A DNA stretch of 24,938 nucleotides from positions 1 through 24,938 of the IMG/VR virus record IMGVR_UViG_3300025168_000626; one strand, written 5' to 3'. Shown here piece by piece: positions 1-9,000 of the stretch; position 1 is the first letter of the stretch; the number at the start of each line of letters is the position of its first letter. The notes below the pieces were generated by a model. It was not told the origin of the DNA. It worked only from the letters and a program-made list of their open reading frames with translations, and searched no databases. The position numbers and the translations under genes are program-made. The DNA comes from a virus.

Positions 1-3000
1 TCATTATCAAATGATTGAAAAGGATCTTCAAAATGTGCACCACCAGCTATGAAACTATCAGTACCACCCGCTATCTTTACCTTATTAGCCAAAGACATTG
101 AAGCTTGTGTTGCAGATATTCCAATACCAGAAGCTACGCTTGTTGATTCTATTGAGCCAGACTTTATTGTAAATCCACCAATATCACCACCAGCTGCTGT
201 AACATTACCTGACATTGATACATTACCACTAGCATCTATATCGAAGTTGTCTGATGCTACTATTAATTTACTTCCATCATACTTTATATGATTACCACTA
301 GCACCTGCAAAAAATCTTGGCGTTCCACTATTATATTCTAATTGGATTCCTGTATTTCCAAAGGTAGCATCGTTAATTGAAATTGCTTTGTCACTCGCAT
401 CTAATTTTATGTTACTGCCATTTTGAAGTGCTGTGTTATTTATTGTCCATCCGGCTATAATATTTTGTGTTTCTGATAATTCAAATAATGTATTACCATT
501 GTCTTTGAATCCTTTTATTCCATATATACCACTTGATATTTGACCAAAAGCAACTTTTACATTATCTCTCGTAGCCGTGCCAGGTGAAAATGAATCTTTA
601 CCAACAGCACCGTGAACAGTAATAACTTGTGCTTCAGAATCTATTATTATACCATCGATGTCTTGACCTGCTGAGCTTGATATTACATTATTACCAATTT
701 CCCAACCACCAGCTTTTAAAACATCATCCACATAAGAAAAGTGTGCACCTACATAAAATACAGGATTTGTTGAAGCACTAACAAAAAATAATCCGTCTGT
801 TGGTGTACCAGTTGCTGTGGTGGCTCCAGTTCCGAGTGCGATTGAAGCGTTATTACCATTTATATCCGCTACAGTTCCACTACTTAATCTGCCAGGTATT
901 AATTCCCAACCAGCTAATCTAGCTTTATTTGCTGTTATTAATACTGAAGCACTCTCAGCATTAATACTTGAAGTTACAACACCTGTTCCACTAAATACAG
1001 CAAATCCATAAGGATTTTCAACTGTTCCATCGTGTATTGGTAATTTACCTAATACTAATTTTGGTTGTGCATGATCTATACTACCAGTCCAAATTGCTAG
1101 TGATTGACTAAAAGCACTAAGAGCCACACTACCATTAGCATTGTCACTCTTTATTGTTCCTGGAATCAAATCCCAACCAGCAATCATATTTTGACCTTCG
1201 CCCAATTCAACTAACAAATCACTGTCAGCAGTACCACCGCCATCAGCAAATATTTTCATTCCATAAGTTGTTCCACCATCTACCTCACCTAAGTAAATTC
1301 TATCATTAGTACCATCAGTAATTGTAATTCGTTCAGTACCAGCATCTATAGTAATAGTATCACCAGAACTACTTATAGCAGTTGCTCCTATTCCCCAACC
1401 ACCGATATTACCTGTTTTAGCATTTATAGCACCCTCTAAGTAAACAGAACCTGATGCCCATAATCCAAAATTACTATTATCTCCAGAATCTCCGTCTTTA
1501 TCTAAACTACCAAATCTAGGAGAAGTTATTCCAGCTAAATTACCAAGCCTCACTACAGCAGAACCACTATTTGAGTTTACATCTATAAAAGGGCTATTAG
1601 GTGAAGAAGCATCAATAGCTACTGTACCACCATTTATTCTGGCAGCCGTTGAACCAACATTTATATTATCTAAATCTCCTATTACATTATTAACATTATA
1701 TGTATCAAAATCTCCACTTGTAGATTTACTTCCATTTATTTGAAATTGTACAGCATTTATATTTCCAGCATCATTCGCATCTTTGAAAAGCAATATATCA
1801 TCATTAGAAAAAGTAGCAGATTTAGTATTATCAAATGTAACAGTACCACCACTTTGAGAAGAGCCTGACACAACACCACTATCTGATACAAATAGAATAC
1901 CATTAGTTGCTTTGACAATATCTTTTTGGAATATATGTGTTCTTAAAGTATTTCTTACTACTATATTATCTACCTCTAACAATGTTCCATTGGAAGCATT
2001 ATCTTGTATTCTAAATCCATCACCAGTTATACCTGATATAAAAGTTGAAGTTCCTAAAGTTTTTGTGTCAGCAAATGTAACATCACCAGTTACGGCTAAT
2101 GTACTTCCATCAAAAGTAAGATTAGCTTCAGCGTTCATAGCGTCTGTACCAGTAGCAGTTACAACCCTATTGTTTGAACCATTTGTCATAAAGTCTGAGA
2201 CATCTACTGAAATTGCATCTGCGGCAACATCAATTCCTGTTCCAGCACCTACTGCGAGAGTTCTATTAGCTGCTATAGTTCCACCGCCTGTTAAACCATC
2301 GCCTGATATAACCGATACTGCTGAGTGGTCAATGTGTTCATTAGCAACAAATCCACTTAAATTGTCGTGTACGATTTCACCATCTGTAGTTGTTATTTCA
2401 TTAGCGTTAGCAGTTATACCTGTTCCGCCAACTACATTTATTGTTCTATTTGCAGCTATTGTTCCACCGCCTGTTAATCCAGCCCCAGCTACTACGCTTA
2501 CTGAACTATGGTCGATGTGTTCATTTGATACAAATCCACTTAAATCATCGTGAACAATCTCACCATCTGTGGTTGTTATTTCATTAGCACCGACAGTTAT
2601 ACCTGTTCCACCTATAACATTTAAAACTGAGTTGGTGGCAGTCATACCAGCACCAGCTAATAATGTAGCTACATCAGCAAATGCTTCCTTTTTAAGTGTA
2701 CCAGTTGCCCCACCATCTAAAAATAATACATAATCCCCATTTGCTAAAGTTTCTTCACCAGCCTCAGACAAATCAACATCTATCTGATTTGCTTGGACAT
2801 CTACAAAATTACCAGCTATAGCATTTACTGTAATCGAACCACCTAATGTAACACTACCACCGCCAGTTAATCCTGTTCCTGCAGTTACTGTCACAGCATC
2901 TTCTGCTAATCGACTAATTGGTATTTCATCATTATCAATTTCAGCAACTATTGCTGCGGCTAATTCATCTGATATACCACTAGCTTCAAGCCTACCAAAC

Positions 3001-6000
3001 GAGCCAGTTGAAGCAGCTGAACCACTTATTATATCACCAGTTAAATTTAATAATTCTTTGTTGTTTACATCGAAGTGAATCTCATTTACTGTTTCAAAGT
3101 CTATCTGAGTTTGAGAATCTTCACCTATAACCAAATCAGCTTTATAAATAGATTCTATTGTAGTTTGAGCTGCTGTAATAGCAATATCATTTGCGTTTGC
3201 AGTAATTCCATCACCACCCACAACGTTAATAGTTCTGTTAGCCGCTATAGTACCGCCACCTGTTAAACCAGCACCTGCTGTGACTGATACACTACTATGG
3301 TCTATATGCTCATTTGCTACGAACCCACTTAAATCATCGTGTACTATTTCAGAATCGTTTGTTGCTATGTCATTTGCGTTTGCAGTAATACCAGTTCCAC
3401 CAACCACATTAAAAGTTCTATCGGAAGCTAATGTTCCACCGCCAGTTAAACCTGCACCAGCAGTCAATGTTCTACCTTGTAATGTGTCTACATTACCTTC
3501 TTCGGTTGTGACTCTACTAGCCAATGAGGATGATAAAGCAGTAGAAGAACCAGTGACATTTGAGGCTAATGTGGAATCCGAAAAATCGACATTGAAAGTT
3601 CTACTAGCTGCTATAGTACCACCACCACTTAAACCAGTACCAGCAGTCAATGTTACTCCACTATGGTCTATGTGTTCGTTTGCTACAAATCCACTTAGAT
3701 TATCGTGAACAATCTCACCATCTGTAGTTGTTATTTCATTGGCGTTAGCAGTTATACCTGTTCCACCAACAACATTTATAGTTCTGTTAGCTGCGATTGT
3801 TCCACCGCCGGTTAATCCGGCACCTGCTATAACACTTACTGAACTATGGTCTATATGTTCATTTGATACAAATCCACTTAAATTATCGTGAACGATCGCT
3901 GAATCATCAGTTGTAACCTCATTAGCTCCTACACTAATACCAGTTCCAGCTATAACATTTAATACCGAATTGGTAGCCGTCATACCAGCTCCAGCTAATA
4001 GTGTAGCTACATCAGCAAATGCTTCCTTTTTCAAAGTACCAGTAGCACCGCCATCTAAGAAAAGAACATAATCACCATTTGCTAGTGTTTCTTCACCAGC
4101 TTCTGATAAATCTACATCTATCTGATTTGCTTGAACATCTACAAAATTTCCAGCTATAGCATTGACTGTGATTGAGCCACCTAATGTTACAGCACCACCA
4201 CCAGTCAAACCTGTTCCAGCAGTAACAGTAACTGCATCCTCTGCTAACTTAGCTATTGGGATTTCGTCATCATCTATTTCAGCAACTATCGCTGCGGCTA
4301 ATCCATCTGATATACCACTAGCTTCAATTCTACCAAATGAGCCTGTAGAAGCAGCTGAACCGCTTACTATATCGCCTGTCAAGTTTAATAATTCTTTATT
4401 GTTTACATCAAAATGTATTTCATTTACTGTTTCAAAGTCAATTTTAGTTTGAGCATCTTCTCCAACTACTAAGTCTGCTTTATATATGGATTCTATTGTA
4501 GTCTGAGCCGCTGTAATTGCTATATCATTGGCGTTTGCAGTTATACCATCACCACCAACTACATTTATTGTTCTATTTGCAGCTATAGTTCCACCACCAG
4601 TCAAACCAGCACCAGCCGTAACTGATACAGATGAATGGTCTATATGTTCATTAGCAACGAATCCACTTAAATCATCGTGTACTATTTCAGAATCGTTTGT
4701 TGCTATGTCGTTTGCGTTTGCCGTAATACCAGTACCACCAACTACATTGAAAGTTCTATCAGAAGCTAATGTTCCACCGCCTGTTAAACCAGCCCCAGCA
4801 GTTAATGTCCTACCTTGTAATGTATCTACATTACCTTCTTCGGTTGTTACTCTAGTAGCTAATGATGATGAAACAGCAGTGAACGAACCACTAATATTTG
4901 AGGCTAATGTCGAATCTGAAAAGTCTACTGCTAAATTTTCTGAACCTTCATCTTTAAGTCCAGTCCCTGCAAAGTCACTAACATCTACTCCTATATTTTC
5001 TGAACCAAGGTCTTGTAAACCATCTCCTACAAAATCACTTACATCTACATTTAATGTTACTGAACCACCTAATGTTACAGAACCACCAGTTTTTAAACCA
5101 TCACCAGCAGTTATTGTTACAGCATCCTCTGCTAGTTTTGCTATCGGAATTTCATCATCATCAATTTCTGCTACAATCGCTGCGGCTAATACATCCGATA
5201 TACCGCTAGCTTCTATTCTTCCAAATGAACCAGTCGAAGCAGCTGAACCACTTACTATGTCGCCAGTTAAATTTAATAATTCTTTATTGTTTACATCGAA
5301 GTGTATTTCGTTTACTGTTTCAAAATCTATTTTAGTTTGAGCATCTTCACCTATAACCAAATCAGCTTTATAAATGGATTCAATAGTTGTCTGAGCTGCT
5401 GTGATTGCGACATCATTTGCGTTTGCTGTAATACCATCACCACCCACAACATTAATAGTTCTATTTGCAGCTATAGTTCCACCGCCTGTTAATCCAGCCC
5501 CAGCTACTACACTTACTGAACTATGGTCTATATGTTCATTAGCAACGAATCCACTTAAATCATCGTGAACAATCTCACCATCGGTTGTAGTAATGTCATT
5601 AGCATTGACAGTTATTCCAGTTCCACCTACAACATTTAATGTAACTCCACCAGAATTACCACCGCCTGTTAAACCAGCACCAGCAGTTACTCCTGTAATA
5701 TCACCGACTGAATCTTCCAATCTATCCGATATTGAAGCAGAAAAATCTGCTAAATTAGGTACACTTAAACCAGCAACATTAACTGCGCCAAACGAACCTG
5801 TAGAAGCAGCTGAACCACTTATTATAGCACCAGTTAAATTAAGAAGTTCTGTATTGTTTACATCAAAGTGTATTTCGTTTACTGTTTCAAAATCTATCTG
5901 AGTTTGAGAATCTTCACCAATAGCTAAATCAGCTTTGTAAATTGATTCAATAGTTGTTTGAGCTGCTGTAATGGCAATATCATTGGCATTAGCAGTAATA

Positions 6001-9000
6001 CCATCTCCACCAATAACGTTCAAAGTTCTATTAGCTGCTATAGTTCCACCACCAGTCAATCCAGTACCAGCTACAACTGATACAGATGAGTGGTCTATGT
6101 GTTCATTAGCAACAAATCCACTTAAATCATCGTGAACAATCTCACCATCCGTAGTTGTTATGTCATTTGCGTTTACTGTAATACCAGTACCGCCAACTAC
6201 GTTGAAAGTTCTATCAGCAGCTAATGTTCCACCGCCTGTTAAACCAGCACCAGCAGTTAAAGTTAATGATTGAAAAGAACCACTAATATCATCACCAGCA
6301 TCAGAACCAAATGATGAGTTCCAAACACCATTGGATATTGTTGTACCATCTATTGCACTATTTATTGTACTTCCTGCTATGATATGTACGTGATTTCCTT
6401 TAGCAAACTCTCCAACATTTCCATCACTAGCAGTAGTTCCTATCGCTTCAGGATCGGCTGTGTAAGCCTGTAAGGCTGGAGCACCTAATGTTCCAGCAAC
6501 TTGACTATCGTTTGTAAAACTTTCTCTATTTATAGCAGTTCCAAAATTAGCTACTCCACTACCGCCCCTAATCTCAATACCAGCTCCAGTCATTTTAATA
6601 AAACTATCTTCTGAGTTGTATATTAATAAACCTTGTGGTGTTAATTCTACTTTTCTCGTATTACTACGGACAGAAAAATTATCAAATGTTATTTCAGTTT
6701 CAGGATTCTCTGCAGTTGCACTTCCAGCTACTGTTTTGGTAAATGTTTTCTTACCTAAACCTGTATTTACAGTTCCTTTATTACCTGCAAAAAGTGGTTT
6801 TTCTACAGTAAAACCAGTGTCGTCATTAATACTTCCTGTTAATACAAGCTTTATATAAACGGCAGCTTCTGGTAATTCAGCCGAAGCACCAAAACTATTG
6901 TATTGCCCACTTCCTAAAAAGTATTCACCATAACCATTTGAAGCAGTATATTCATTTTCAGGTAAAAATGGAATCCAACCATTAGCACCTGAAGCGCTGT
7001 ATTCTCCTCTGAAATATTGTGGGCCTAATGCTCTATCTTTTCCAATTTTATTGAATGATGAACTATACCTAGCAACCGAACTAAAACTTATAGTATCACC
7101 AGCAGCAAAAGATTCCGTCATAATGTTTTCTAATAGGTACTGATTGCTTCCTGTATAATTGACTGCGCCGGTTGGTACAACAATATCTAAAGTATTGTCT
7201 CCACTTACTGCTTGGTCGTCACCTGAGTAACCACTTCTATCGGTTAAGGAAACAAAAACAGCATCGGTTGTAGAGAAAGACCAACTGGTAATATTAGAAC
7301 CAGACCTTACATTTCTACCAGCTGCTATTGTTTGATCTTCAAAACTTTTATTTCCTATATATTGTTGTCCGCCGCCTATTGTTTGAAATGAACCTGATTT
7401 TATAGATACTCTTTCAACACCAAGATTATCTTTTACATTTAATCCATGTGTAATACTACTCAATTCAACTGTTTCTTCTTCGTTTATAAGTTTATCAGAT
7501 TCTATATTAAATCCACCAATTTTTCCACCGCTAAATAAAACTTGTGAGCCTGTAATTTCTCCAGTACTTTTTAGTATTAATTTATCGTTTGATGAGTTTA
7601 TTTGAGTTGAGTCTATTTCAAATCCACCAATCTTTCCACCACTAAATAAAACAGATGAGCCTGTTACATCGCCGTTTTCTTTGACATTAAATTTTGAAGT
7701 ACTAATAAACATATATTCATCTAATGGCAACCCACCTGTTTTTGGACTTCCGCTTATAAAAATATTAGAACTATGAAATGAATGGCTGTCTGTTGTAAAT
7801 CCACCAATCAAACCTGCGCTAGCAGTAATTGTACCAATGAATGTAGCACCGCTTGCTATAAGAATTCCGTCTTTATCTACTGTAAAGTTTGGGCCAAACT
7901 TAACATAAGCATTATCAGGATTTTCTCCTGTTGGTGAGAAGTCTATGTAGTATTCATCCTTTAAAGCTAAATTAGATTCACCAGAATCAGTTCCGGGACC
8001 TTGGTCTGTTTTAAATATTGTAGAGTTGTCTGCGTTTAAAGTAATATTACTACCGCTTATCTGACCATCTATTATTTGAAAATCACCAATATTACCACCT
8101 TGAGCAGTTATAATACCACTCATAGTGACATCACCCTCAGGCGTTAAGTGAAAATTAGAAGAACTTATTTCTACATTTCCGCTAGAACCACTTATAAATT
8201 GAGTTGTAGTTTTTCCTACAAAAAATGAATCGGCTATTACTTCAAATAAAGATGGTTCGGTTCTAAACTTTAATGAACCGCTTTCTCCAACTAATTCTAA
8301 ACCCACTCCTTTATAATCTTCTCCACTATCTGGCAGTACAGAACCACTATAAATCATAAATCCATAAGAGCCTGATTGAGCCGATGCTGATACGAATCCT
8401 TGATAGCCTATAGAGCGAATAAATCCAGAGCCAGTAGCACCATCTTTTCCTGTTTCAGGTAGCTTTGAATCTACACCACCAAAGTGTATACCACTTCCAG
8501 TAGTGTCTCCACCTAAGAACATATCACCACTTTGAATATTATCATTACCGCTTATTACTATGTTAGCACCAGTAAATACAGAGCCAGTTGTGAAAGCAAT
8601 CTCATCTGCGATATTATTATTTATATCATAAAACTCTGTTAGGAATTCTAAAGTCTCAGGTCTTTTGTGTTGTAGTGAAGCAGGAAGTTCCTGTTTAAAT
8701 TGAATAAATGATGGTGAGAATCCCGTGTCGGATGATGGTCTAACAGAAACATCTGCTATATTCCACTTTCCCGATATAACTCTAAACTGAACAGTTGCAT
8801 CTCCAGTCAAATCAGAATTAAAATTGTGAGTTACTGTTTTAAAATCTTTTACTTTATCTTCATCTTTAGTTACTTCTAAAGAGCCCATTCTTTTACCATA
8901 GGCAGAAGTTTCTTTTACTTTTTCATTTGATATTTCATCAGAATACAAATCTATTGCTTGTTTCATAGAAGAGCCTGAAACATATAATAACATTAGAGCT

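Noticed and set aside
1912-5901. Several long plus-strand open frames (for example 1912-2553 and 4528-5340) rich in Pro, Val and Ala
   Set aside because: They are the antisense reading of the Gly/Thr/Ala/Asn-rich fibre repeats, recur with the repeat period, and have no ribosome sites of their own.
2252-6250. Fibre repeats as a diversity-generating retroelement target
   Set aside because: No reverse transcriptase or template repeat is visible, and the sampled differences are synonymous third-position changes, not adenine-directed ones.
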